Below, one piece after another: positions 51,347-58,835 of a DNA stretch of 64,000 nucleotides. The stretch comes from DTKD01 sp050948905. Its GTDB lineage: Bacteria; Armatimonadota; UBA5829. The DNA lies in assembly GCA_050948905.1 (NCBI GenBank), contig JBMNES010000001.1:2790001-2854000 (forward strand), read 5' to 3'. The notes beneath the pieces are model-generated. The model worked only from the letters and a program-made list of their open reading frames with translations. It ran no database searches and was not told the origin of the DNA. Made by a program: the position numbers and the translations under genes. How positions within the stretch are numbered: position 1 is the stretch's first letter; the number at the start of each line of letters is the position of its first letter.

Positions 51347-52441
51347 ATGAGACAGACAGCACTCATTATACTGACGATTTTAATACTGGGAACCGCCGCG
51401 TCGGCTCAAACGGTGCGGATTAAAGATATAGCCACAGTTGAGGGCGTGCGCGCCAACCAACTGGTAGGTTACGGGTTGGTAGTCGGTCTGGAAGGCACCG
51501 GCGATAGCCAACAAACCAAATTTACGACCAGGACTTTAGCCAATTTACTGGAGTCGTATGGTATCAGCGTGCCGGCGGATAAGCTGAAGGTGAAAAACGT
51601 CGCATCTGTGATGGTAACAGCCACGCTTCCGCCGTTTGCACGGCCCGGCACGACCATCGATGTCTCGGTGTCGTCACTTGGCGACGCTCGAACCCTGCAA
51701 GGAGGGACGCTTCTGCAGACTCCTCTTCAAGCGGCAAACGGTGAGGTATATGCGGTTGCGCAAGGGCAGGTTTCTATCGGTGGTTTCAGCGCTGCTCGCG
51801 GCGGTTCCTCAGTAGCAAAAAATCACGCCACAGCAGGGCGGATTCCAGGCGGAGCTTTAGTGGAAAGAGAGACTAAAACCGATCTAGCTCCGCAGGATTC
51901 GATAAACCTTGTCTTTAATTCCAACGATTTCACCACGATCTCGCGTGCGACAAACGCGATCAACCAGAAATTGAAGGGACATTATTGCACTTCCACAGAC
52001 GCAAACAGCCTAACGGTGAGTGTGCCACGGGAGTATCAGGGCAACGTGGTAGGGCTTATCGCCGAGCTTGAGTCGGCAGAGCTGGAAACGGATACTGCGG
52101 CAAAAATCGTGATAAATGAACGCACAGGGACGGTAGTAATCGGCGGATCGGCGCGTATCTCGCCGTGCGCGGTGTCGCACGGATCGCTGGTGGTGGAAAT
52201 AACCAGCGTGAACGAAGTCTCGCAACCAAACGCGTTGGCGACCGGGGAAACTGTAGTTACACAGCAACCAACAGTCAACGTCACCGAGCAGCCAGGCCAC
52301 GTGGTAGCCTTGTCCGGAGCAAATATCGACGAACTTGTGCGTGCTCTTAACGCACTGAGCGTCACCCCTCGGGATTTGATAGCCATTTTACAGGCCATAA
52401 AAGAGGCGGGCGCGTTGCACGGACAGTTGGAGATTATCTGA
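51347..52441 (+). CDS. flgI: Flagellar P-ring protein FlgI
   Basis: A 364-residue periplasmic protein of normal length: signal peptide (about 1-20, ending TAASAQ), then VRIKDIATVEGVRANQLVGYGLVVGLEGTGDS and many family blocks such as VASVMVTATLPPFARPGTTIDVSVSSLGDA and AKIVINERTGTVVIGG. It forms the ring around the rod in the peptidoglycan layer. 25 bases after flgH; flgJ starts 1 base after its stop. Confidence 0.97.
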   Translation: MRQTALIILTILILGTAASAQTVRIKDIATVEGVRANQLVGYGLVVGLEGTGDSQQTKFTTRTLANLLESYGISVPADKLKVKNVASVMVTATLPPFARPGTTIDVSVSSLGDARTLQGGTLLQTPLQAANGEVYAVAQGQVSIGGFSAARGGSSVAKNHATAGRIPGGALVERETKTDLAPQDSINLVFNSNDFTTISRATNAINQKLKGHYCTSTDANSLTVSVPREYQGNVVGLIAELESAELETDTAAKIVINERTGTVVIGGSARISPCAVSHGSLVVEITSVNEVSQPNALATGETVVTQQPTVNVTEQPGHVVALSGANIDELVRALNALSVTPRDLIAILQAIKEAGALHGQLEII

Positions 52442-52442
52442 T

Positions 52443-52787
52443 ATGAGAATAGATAGCCAGCTTAATCTGCTTAATACACACACTCAGCAAGCCGCTAAGG
52501 CTGGTCTGAATGAGCGCGAAGACAGAAAACTGAAAGAGGCCTGCCAGGATTTTGAGGCGCTGTTTCTGTCGAGCCTGCTGAAGGCGATGAGAAAGACGGT
52601 TCAAAAAACCAATTTGTTCGGCTCGGATTCTGCTGAGCAGACATTCCAGGAAATGATGGATACGGAAATCAGCAAATCTGCGGCAAAAACCTCCTCAATG
52701 GGAATAGCAGACGCATTATACAAACAACTCAAGGTCGAGGTCGCTCGCAACGCACCTGCGGTCTCAGGTGAAAACAATGATCGATAA
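52443..52787 (+). CDS. flgJ: Rod-binding protein FlgJ, N-terminal domain only
   Basis: A 114-residue protein matching only the rod-capping N-terminal domain of FlgJ: LKEACQDFEALFLSSLLKAMRKTV and FGSDSAEQTFQEMMDTEISKSAAK. The muramidase domain of enterobacterial FlgJ is absent, so another enzyme must open the peptidoglycan for the rod. It overlaps flgM by 11 bases. Confidence 0.94.
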   Translation: MRIDSQLNLLNTHTQQAAKAGLNEREDRKLKEACQDFEALFLSSLLKAMRKTVQKTNLFGSDSAEQTFQEMMDTEISKSAAKTSSMGIADALYKQLKVEVARNAPAVSGENNDR

Positions 52788-53079
52788 AATGGGTGGTGTG
52801 GACAGGATCTTCGGAGTCCATCTTAACAGCAATAATAAAATCAACGGCGCAGATACTAACCGGCGCCTGGAGAAGAGGGACGCAGTGAACATTTCAAGGT
52901 TCTCGGCGTTAGTCGAAAAAGCCAGGGCGCGTGCGCTGGAAATGCCGGATATCAGAGCTGAGAGAGTCGCCGAGGTAAAAGAGGCGTTCTTCAACAACGG
53001 GATCAGGCCCTCCGCGGATATTGCATCTGCCATAATCAACACAGTTGTGAAAGGACATAGTGACCATGCCGGCAATTGA
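52777..53079 (+). CDS. flgM: Anti-sigma-28 factor FlgM
   Basis: I chose ATG 52777, with AGGTG 6 bases upstream. The 100-residue protein has the FlgM pattern: a disordered polar first half and a C-terminal sigma-binding helix region with RAERVAEVKEAFFNNGIRPSADIASAIIN. FlgM holds FliA (sigma-28) until it is exported through the finished hook. Together with sigma-28-like promoters at 48191 and 56993 it shows that late genes are checkpoint controlled. It overlaps flgJ upstream and flgN downstream. Confidence 0.92.
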   Translation: MIDKMGGVDRIFGVHLNSNNKINGADTNRRLEKRDAVNISRFSALVEKARARALEMPDIRAERVAEVKEAFFNNGIRPSADIASAIINTVVKGHSDHAGN

Positions 53080-53569
53080 AGAACTATCGGAAGCTCTGCT
53101 TGAGTGTTTGAAAGAAGTGTCGGCGCTGCTGGATCACGGCGTTAGCGTAGCCGACGCGCAGCAGGATGCTCTTGTTCGCAACGACGCGGAAGATATAGTA
53201 CTAACCAGCAATTCGTACTATGAGGTATTAAGGCGACTCGCACAGGCCGACGAACGGGCGGCAGCGGTGGCAGAACGCATAGCAGAGGCTGTCGGAATTG
53301 ACAACAAGGGCGATATGGAGTCGGTGCTGGAGGCTTTGGATTCTATGTATAAGCCGCTGATGGCCGCCGAGCTATCTCGTATTTCGGCTCTTGCGCAGCG
53401 GCTGAAGGATGCAAACGAGACCAATTCTACTCTGTTGCGCAATGGTATGGAGATTATCACCACCTGCCTGCGAATTGTGGCCCAGGAGCCTGAGCCGGCT
53501 GTGTATTCGAATAAAGCCAATTTAGCAGGCGCAAACGCGAATACCCTGAGCCTGGATTGGCGGGTGTAG
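53060..53569 (+). CDS. flgN: FlgN-type chaperone for FlgK/FlgL
   Basis: A 165-170-residue all-helical cytoplasmic protein with coiled-coil segments, in the position of flgN directly before flgK. The pattern EELSEALLECLKEVSALLDHGVSVADAQQDALVRND at the start and NSTLLRNGMEIITTCLRIV near residue 140 fits FlgN export chaperones that bind the hook-associated proteins. The start may be GTG 53060 or ATG 53066; AAGGA lies 4 or 10 bases upstream. Confidence 0.88.
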   Translation: MTMPAIEELSEALLECLKEVSALLDHGVSVADAQQDALVRNDAEDIVLTSNSYYEVLRRLAQADERAAAVAERIAEAVGIDNKGDMESVLEALDSMYKPLMAAELSRISALAQRLKDANETNSTLLRNGMEIITTCLRIVAQEPEPAVYSNKANLAGANANTLSLDWRV

Positions 53570-53584
53570 GTCGGGTCTAAGACT

Positions 53585-54985
53585 ATGGCTGGAACATTTT
53601 TCGGCATAAATGTAGCGGCTAGCGGGCTTGCGGCACAGCGTGCTGCGATGGATATTCTGTCTCAGAATATCGCCAACGCAAGCGACCCCGCCTATAGGCG
53701 GCAGCGATTGGTGCTGTCTGAAGGCTTGCCTTTAGCCACCTCGCAGGAGGCCAATCGAATCGGCACCACAATTATCGGCTCCGGGGTGCAGGCCGGTGCG
53801 GTACAGCGGGTGCGGGACACTCTCATTGAGCGGCGTCTGCTGATGTCCGGCCAATCGTGCGCACAATATGATTTCATGAACAAGACCCTGAAGCAGATTG
53901 AGGCAGCGATTGGTGAGCCGACCGGCACCGGTTTTCAAAGCGACCTGGACCAATTCTGGGCGGCGTGGAATAAAGTGGCAGGGGCGCCGGACTCGGTCTC
54001 TATTCGCAGCTCGCTAATCGACGACGCTCAGGCGATGTGCTCGCGCATTCAGTATATTTATCATCAAATGCGCAGCTCGATGGATGATCTGAACATGGCG
54101 GCCGCAACAGGCGTACAGCAGATCAACCAGATGGCTCAAGATATTGCCCGGATAAACCGGGAAATTGCTGCGCTGCCCTCCGGCACAGTGGAAGTCAACG
54201 ACTTGCTAAACAGGCGCGATGCACTGGTGCAGGAAATATCGAATATGGCTTCGGCTGTGCAGTTCGGAGACGACGCCGGCAACTTTGTGCTGTCGCTCGG
54301 CGGCCGGGTTTTGGTTCACGGAATTCGAGCTAACGAGTTGGTTAGCTCCGTGCTGCCTGATGGCAGCCGTGGAATTGAATGGGCCGAGGATGGCCAGCCC
54401 GTGACGATTCACGGAGGCGAGATGCGAGCGCTGCTCGACCTGAGGGATTCGGTTATACCGAGTTATCTGGATCAGTTGGACAATCTGGTCACAAATCTTG
54501 TTGAACAGGTAAACGCCGTGCACCGCACCGGCAAGACCCATACGGGAAACGACGGCGGGGATTTTTTCCTGGCTGGATCGACCGCGTATAACATCTCGAT
54601 TGATCCGTCCATTCTCAACGAGCCCAAAAATATTGCTGCCTCTTCGTCTGTCGATGGAGAGGACAGCGAAGTGGCCTGGGCAATAGCCGATCTTAAAAAC
54701 AGAATGGATCCTACGACCGGGCTTACTATAAACGGCATCTATAGAGCGTTGGTAAGCTCAATCGGAAGTGACTCAGCCACAGCCGAAAAGAAATCCACTG
54801 CGCACCATCTTTCCTATCAACAATTTCTGTCGCAGCAACAGTCTATCTCAGGTGTATCGCTGGATGAGGAAATGACAAACATGATCAAGTTCCAGCAATC
54901 ATATAACGCGAGCTCGCGGGTTTTAACTGTGATGGACGATATGTTGTCGACTCTAATCGAACGGACCGGCACGGTCGGGAGATAA
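53585..54985 (+). CDS. flgK: Flagellar hook-associated protein 1 (FlgK)
   Basis: A 466-residue hook-filament junction protein. N-terminus FFGINVAASGLAAQRAAMDILSQNIANASDPAYRRQRL and C-terminus SLDEEMTNMIKFQQSYNASSRVLTVMDDMLSTLIERTG are the conserved axial helices; GSGVQAGAVQRVRDTLIERRLL is typical of FlgK. Length is near the usual 450-550. It follows flgN by 15 bases and precedes flgL by 5. Confidence 0.97.
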   Translation: MAGTFFGINVAASGLAAQRAAMDILSQNIANASDPAYRRQRLVLSEGLPLATSQEANRIGTTIIGSGVQAGAVQRVRDTLIERRLLMSGQSCAQYDFMNKTLKQIEAAIGEPTGTGFQSDLDQFWAAWNKVAGAPDSVSIRSSLIDDAQAMCSRIQYIYHQMRSSMDDLNMAAATGVQQINQMAQDIARINREIAALPSGTVEVNDLLNRRDALVQEISNMASAVQFGDDAGNFVLSLGGRVLVHGIRANELVSSVLPDGSRGIEWAEDGQPVTIHGGEMRALLDLRDSVIPSYLDQLDNLVTNLVEQVNAVHRTGKTHTGNDGGDFFLAGSTAYNISIDPSILNEPKNIAASSSVDGEDSEVAWAIADLKNRMDPTTGLTINGIYRALVSSIGSDSATAEKKSTAHHLSYQQFLSQQQSISGVSLDEEMTNMIKFQQSYNASSRVLTVMDDMLSTLIERTGTVGR

Positions 54986-54990
54986 TTTCG

Positions 54991-55905
54991 ATGAGAACAT
55001 CGCTTAACATGCAGGTTCAAAATACGCTTCAGAGCATATCCCGGACCACAGATGGGCTATCGGTAATCTCTGCTCAGGGCTCTTCTGGCAAGCGAATTCT
55101 CAAGCCATCCGACGATATAGCCGGAACGGATCGATCATTAACGTTAAGATCAGCCATAAAAACAATAGATCAACTCACCGATAATAATCTAGTCTGTAAG
55201 CCGGCTTTGCAAACTGCCGATGCGGCGCTGGACGAGGTAACGAAGACGATTAATTCGGTGCGCGATATCGCGCTCAAAGTGATTAACAGCGCCGTCACGG
55301 ACAGATCTACGTTTCTGGTGCAACTCGACGATATCACCGCACAGTTGCAGGATATCGCGAACACTCAATATATGGATCAGTTCGTTTTCAGTGGAACGGC
55401 TACCAACCAGCCGACTATTACAAAGCAGGCAGGGACACCGCCGACTTATGATTACACGGGAAACCAGGGCACAAAAAGGGTGCAGGTGTTGAGTTGGGTA
55501 AGCGTGCCGACAAACATCCCGGGCAGCAAAGTCTTCAATTTTGACGGCAGCGCGGGCGCTGAGACGACAGATGTGTTTACCATGATCGCCAGCGTGCGCA
55601 GCGCGGTTGAATCCGGCGACTATGACTCGCTGAGCGATCAACTGAGCAATATTGACGCGAATCGGGACAATGTGCTGGAATGCAGGTCGAGGCTGGGTTC
55701 CTGGATGCAGAGGATGGATGACGCCAAATCGTTGCTGACCGATAGCAAACTAAAGATGCAGGAAATGTTGTCCGATGTAGAGGATGTGGACCTTGCATCG
55801 GTGATCATAGACCTTCAGACGCAGTACAATATTTATCAGGCAGCCAGCCTGATAAGCATGAAAATGGCGAATATGTCGCTGATTAGCACGCAAATGGCCG
55901 GCTAA
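54991..55905 (+). CDS. flgL: Flagellar hook-associated protein 3 (FlgL)
   Basis: A 304-residue flagellin-related junction protein. The N-terminal MRTSLNMQVQNTLQSISRTTDGLSVISAQGSSGKRILKPSDD and C-terminal DLASVIIDLQTQYNIYQAASLISMKMANMSLISTQM helices match FlgL. The position between flgK and fliW is standard. Confidence 0.96.
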   Translation: MRTSLNMQVQNTLQSISRTTDGLSVISAQGSSGKRILKPSDDIAGTDRSLTLRSAIKTIDQLTDNNLVCKPALQTADAALDEVTKTINSVRDIALKVINSAVTDRSTFLVQLDDITAQLQDIANTQYMDQFVFSGTATNQPTITKQAGTPPTYDYTGNQGTKRVQVLSWVSVPTNIPGSKVFNFDGSAGAETTDVFTMIASVRSAVESGDYDSLSDQLSNIDANRDNVLECRSRLGSWMQRMDDAKSLLTDSKLKMQEMLSDVEDVDLASVIIDLQTQYNIYQAASLISMKMANMSLISTQMAG

Positions 55906-55938
55906 TAAATCTGGGCCATATCGGAAAGGTGATTTGCA

Positions 55939-56388
55939 ATGAAAGTAGAGACAACTCGGTTTGGGGTTGTGGAGATCGACGAAGCCAGCCTGGTTTCTTT
56001 GCCGGGTGGATTGCTGGGTTTCGAGGATTACCGGCAATATTGCCTGATCCAGCACCGACCCACCGCGAAGTTCAAGTGGCTGCAATCAATCGAAGAGCCG
56101 TCGCTGGCCTTCGTGGTCGTTGATCCGTCGGAGCATTTTGAAGACTACGAGATCGAAATAGGAGACTCCGACATCCAGAAAATCCAGCTCTGCTGTGCAG
56201 AAGATGCGATTGTTTTGGTGATAGTCTCGATTCGGGACGGTGGCAAGAGCATTTCGGCTAATTTAGCGGCACCAATTGTTGTAAACTCGAAGAACTTAAC
56301 TGCGGCTCAGATCGTCTTACAAGATGAGCGCTATGAGACCAGGCACCCTTTGAGCGCGGCACAGGCTCGACACAAAGCGGCTGCCTAA
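55939..56388 (+). CDS. fliW: Flagellar assembly factor FliW
   Basis: A 149-residue beta-barrel protein with VEIDEASLVSLPGGLLGFEDYRQYCLI and LAAPIVVNSKNLTAAQIVLQDERYETRHPL, both conserved. FliW binds either CsrA, blocking it, or flagellin; free flagellin thus releases CsrA to shut off flagellin translation. Its neighbours csrA and fliC make the complete FliW-CsrA-flagellin loop. AAAGG precedes the ATG. Confidence 0.97.
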   Translation: MKVETTRFGVVEIDEASLVSLPGGLLGFEDYRQYCLIQHRPTAKFKWLQSIEEPSLAFVVVDPSEHFEDYEIEIGDSDIQKIQLCCAEDAIVLVIVSIRDGGKSISANLAAPIVVNSKNLTAAQIVLQDERYETRHPLSAAQARHKAAA

Positions 56389-56491
56389 TCTTATTGGCGT
56401 AAAGCTATACATAATTACACATCGGCCGAGCGCTTTAGAGTCGGCCAGAGGTTAATGCATCGCATTTCCTCGAGTGAAAGGATGCACTCAC

Positions 56492-56722
56492 ATGCTTGTT
56501 CTTGCTAGAAAAGTTGGACAGTCTATAGTTGTTAATGATAACGTCGAAATCCTGGTCATTGAGGTTCGTGGCGATCAGGTAAGGCTCGGCATAGAAGCGC
56601 CAAAGTCGATTCCCGTGCATCGCAAGGAATTGTTGGAGCAAATCAGGGCCGAGAATAAGAGAGCCGCGGTGGAGACTGATATCGACGTTGCCACTCAAGC
56701 CTTAGACGAGCTTCAGACCTGA
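56492..56722 (+). CDS. csrA: Translational regulator CsrA
   Basis: A 76-residue CsrA starting MLVLARKVGQSIVV at ATG 56492; an in-frame GTG at 56474 would add six unrelated residues and hide the AAAGGA ribosome site. VEILVIEVRGDQVRLGIEAPKSIPVHRKEL is typical, including the C-terminal RNA-binding Arg region and the C-terminal extension seen in FliW-bound CsrA proteins. The ribosome site itself carries GGA, so autoregulation is possible. A 6-bp hairpin (GGCCGA/TCGGCC, 56424-56446) lies between fliW and csrA. Confidence 0.97.
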   Translation: MLVLARKVGQSIVVNDNVEILVIEVRGDQVRLGIEAPKSIPVHRKELLEQIRAENKRAAVETDIDVATQALDELQT

Positions 56723-56992
56723 GCGCTGTCGGCGCGCATACCCACCTATCCAGTGCCGCTCGTCGACACTGGATTGTCCGGCTCTGTCAGTCCCCACAGC
56801 CGGTTGCTTATCTGCATTCACCTCTCCCCCTGCCTGCTTAGCCCGCCTGGGCCGTAAGCCGCGGGCACAATAAATTTTCTCGTAAAAAAACAAGTATTAT
56901 TACGCGTTTGTGTTATTTCGTGGAACAAACCCTATGTATAAAAATACAGCGCAATCACTGTAAATCAAGGATGAGTTCGCAGTGTTCAGGGC

Positions 56993-57020
56993 TAACGTAA
57001 CGGGTTTATCGTGTCGATAA
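56993..57020 (+). promoter_or_regulatory. sigma-28 (FliA-type) promoter of fliC
   Basis: TAAC (56993-56996), 16-base spacer, GTCGATAA (57013-57020): same -10 and spacing as the flgF promoter. It predicts a long leader of about 212 bases. The 517-base gap from csrA also holds a hairpin ATCCAGTG/CACTGGAT (about 56750-56776) without T-run, possibly ending the csrA transcript. Confidence 0.65.
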
Positions 57021-57182
57021 GAACTATGCAGCTACAGCCTTGTCGCTGACGGAGGTGAGCCGGCTAAGAAATGCCAGATTAAAGTCAGCTCTTTATGCTC
57101 AAGGAATGGCAAAGAGGGCGGGGACACATATCATCGACGGGTGAGCATATAACTCACCGAGCCATTCAAAAGTACACTCATC

Positions 57183-57233
57183 CGGCCATCAGGCCGCCGC
57201 CTAAGGAAAGGCGGAAATAGATCATGGAGGAAG
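57183..57233 (+). promoter_or_regulatory. CsrA-binding leader of flagellin mRNA
   Basis: A perfect 6-bp hairpin CCGCCT/AGGCGG (57197-57202 and 57209-57214) presents the loop AAGGAA, a classical CsrA target with GGA in a loop. A second GGA lies in the ribosome site ATGGAGGAAG (57224-57233), 9 bases before the ATG. A further 5-bp hairpin (CGGCC/GGCCG, 57183-57196) is stacked directly upstream. Two sites, one on the Shine-Dalgarno, is the arrangement in the Bacillus hag leader. Confidence 0.75.
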
Positions 57234-57239
57234 TATCTA

Positions 57240-58646
57240 ATGAGTCTCAGAATCAATTTGAACAGCGCGGCTTTGACCGCACACAGACAACTTTCCGCGA
57301 CAGACAACGCCGTTAGCAAGTCTATCGAGCGATTGTCGTCCGGCTACAAGATCAACAACGCAGGCGACGACCCTGCGGGTCTCGTCATTTCTGAGAAATT
57401 GCGTGCACAGGTCGGCGGTCTGAATCAGGCGATTAGAAACGCGGGCGACGCAGTCAACATGGTAAAGACTGCTGAGGGAGCGTTGAGCGAAGTTAACCGC
57501 CTCCTGAGGACTATGAGAGACCTGGCAGTACATGCGGCCAACACCGGTGTAAACGACACAGCCTCTCTGGCAGCAGACCAGGCGCAGATTCGGTCAGCCA
57601 TTGAATCCATCAACAAGATTTCTTCGGAAACCCAGTTTGGTGAGAAGCAACTGCTCGACGGCTCCGCCGGTGTCGTAACCACGCTCAAGGGATCGGCAGT
57701 CATCTCTGCAGACCTCAGCAAAGCTAATCTCAGCTCGGCGATGACCGGTATCGGCATTGACCTGTCCGCGGCCGGTGCGCAACTGGCCACCAAGGCCACT
57801 CTGACAGGCACAGCGAGTATCGCTGGCGATTTGACCGGCAAGTCCATCACCATCAACGGTAAGACAATCGCAGGTGGCGCCGACGAGGCCGCTACCCTAC
57901 AGGCGATCAATAATCAGACCAATTCGACCGGCGTTGTTGCCACTGTCGACGCAAGCCATCACCTCGTTTTGACCCAGCGAAGCTACGGGTCTGCTAACCG
58001 CATAGACGTGACTGGTGGAACCGACGTATTTGGCTCCGCCAGCGCTGCTGCAGTGGGTCAGGACGCCAAGGCTGCTGTCTCATCCGGTGGCACGAACGTC
58101 TCCGATGCTATCTGGTCGGCCGGTTCTGGTACGATCATCAAGGACTCCCTCGGCAACGCAATTCAGTTGACCGATACCGCAGCTACTACTGCCGCCGACA
58201 ATGCAGATCAGCTCGATCTGTCTGTAGGCAGTCTTACATTCCAGGTTGGCGCATATGCGGGGCAGACTCGCTCATTGAGCATCAGCTCCACGCACACCAA
58301 CCAGCTCGGTGTGGCCAGTGGCGCCGCATCGACGATGAACGTGGGAGCGATAGACGTTACCACCAACGCAACCGACGCGATCACGGTGCTTGACAAGGCA
58401 ATCTCCGACATCTCCAGTCTGAGAGCGAACCTTGGAGCTGCTTTGAAGAACACGTTCGAAAGCTCCATCAACAGCCTTGGAATCGCCTCCGAGAACATCG
58501 CGGCTTCTGAGTCGACCATTCGTGACGCAGATATGGCTGCTGAGATGGTGCAGTTCACGAGGAATCAGATCCTCCAGCAGGCGGGCACAGCTATGCTTGC
58601 CCAGGCCAATCAGGCGCCGCAGACTCTTCTGAGACTGCTGCAGTAG
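57240..58646 (+). CDS. fliC: Flagellin
   Basis: A 468-residue filament protein. The D0/D1 N-terminal part MSLRINLNSAALTAHRQL to GLNQAIRNAGDAVNMVKTAEGALSEV and the C-terminal part (from ITVLDKAISDISSLRANLGA to QANQAPQTLLRLLQ) are clear. The central variable region (about 150-370) carries a flagellin_IN-like unit (GKSITINGKTIAGGADEAATLQAINNQ). It is the only flagellin gene in the window, with its own sigma-28 promoter, CsrA-type leader and GGAGG ribosome site. Confidence 0.98.
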   Translation: MSLRINLNSAALTAHRQLSATDNAVSKSIERLSSGYKINNAGDDPAGLVISEKLRAQVGGLNQAIRNAGDAVNMVKTAEGALSEVNRLLRTMRDLAVHAANTGVNDTASLAADQAQIRSAIESINKISSETQFGEKQLLDGSAGVVTTLKGSAVISADLSKANLSSAMTGIGIDLSAAGAQLATKATLTGTASIAGDLTGKSITINGKTIAGGADEAATLQAINNQTNSTGVVATVDASHHLVLTQRSYGSANRIDVTGGTDVFGSASAAAVGQDAKAAVSSGGTNVSDAIWSAGSGTIIKDSLGNAIQLTDTAATTAADNADQLDLSVGSLTFQVGAYAGQTRSLSISSTHTNQLGVASGAASTMNVGAIDVTTNATDAITVLDKAISDISSLRANLGAALKNTFESSINSLGIASENIAASESTIRDADMAAEMVQFTRNQILQQAGTAMLAQANQAPQTLLRLLQ

Positions 58647-58660
58647 AAAATCAAATCAGC

Positions 58661-58688
58661 GGTGGGGCGCGCAGTATAACGCCCCACC
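58661..58688 (+). terminator. Hairpin after flagellin
   Basis: A perfect 9-bp GC-rich stem GGTGGGGCG/CGCCCCACC with a 10-base loop. No T-run follows, so it may stabilise the fliC mRNA end or give partial termination. A second hairpin (AGAGGTCTG/CAGGCCTCT, about 58778-58800) lies in the fliD leader. Confidence 0.6.
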
Positions 58689-58835
58689 CCTGCAAGTTAA
58701 AATGACGGCCGAACCTGCCTGAACAAATCCCTCGTCGCTCCAGGGTAGTAAAGCCGAAGTTTTAGAAATCGAGGGCAGAGGTCTGATTTTCAGGCCTCTG
58801 ACCTCAGATTTATACAAGGAAAGCGTAGGTGCTAT

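Noticed and set aside
56424..56446. Hairpin between fliW and csrA as a terminator
   Set aside because: No T-run follows and csrA is expected to be co-transcribed; kept only as a note in the csrA entry.
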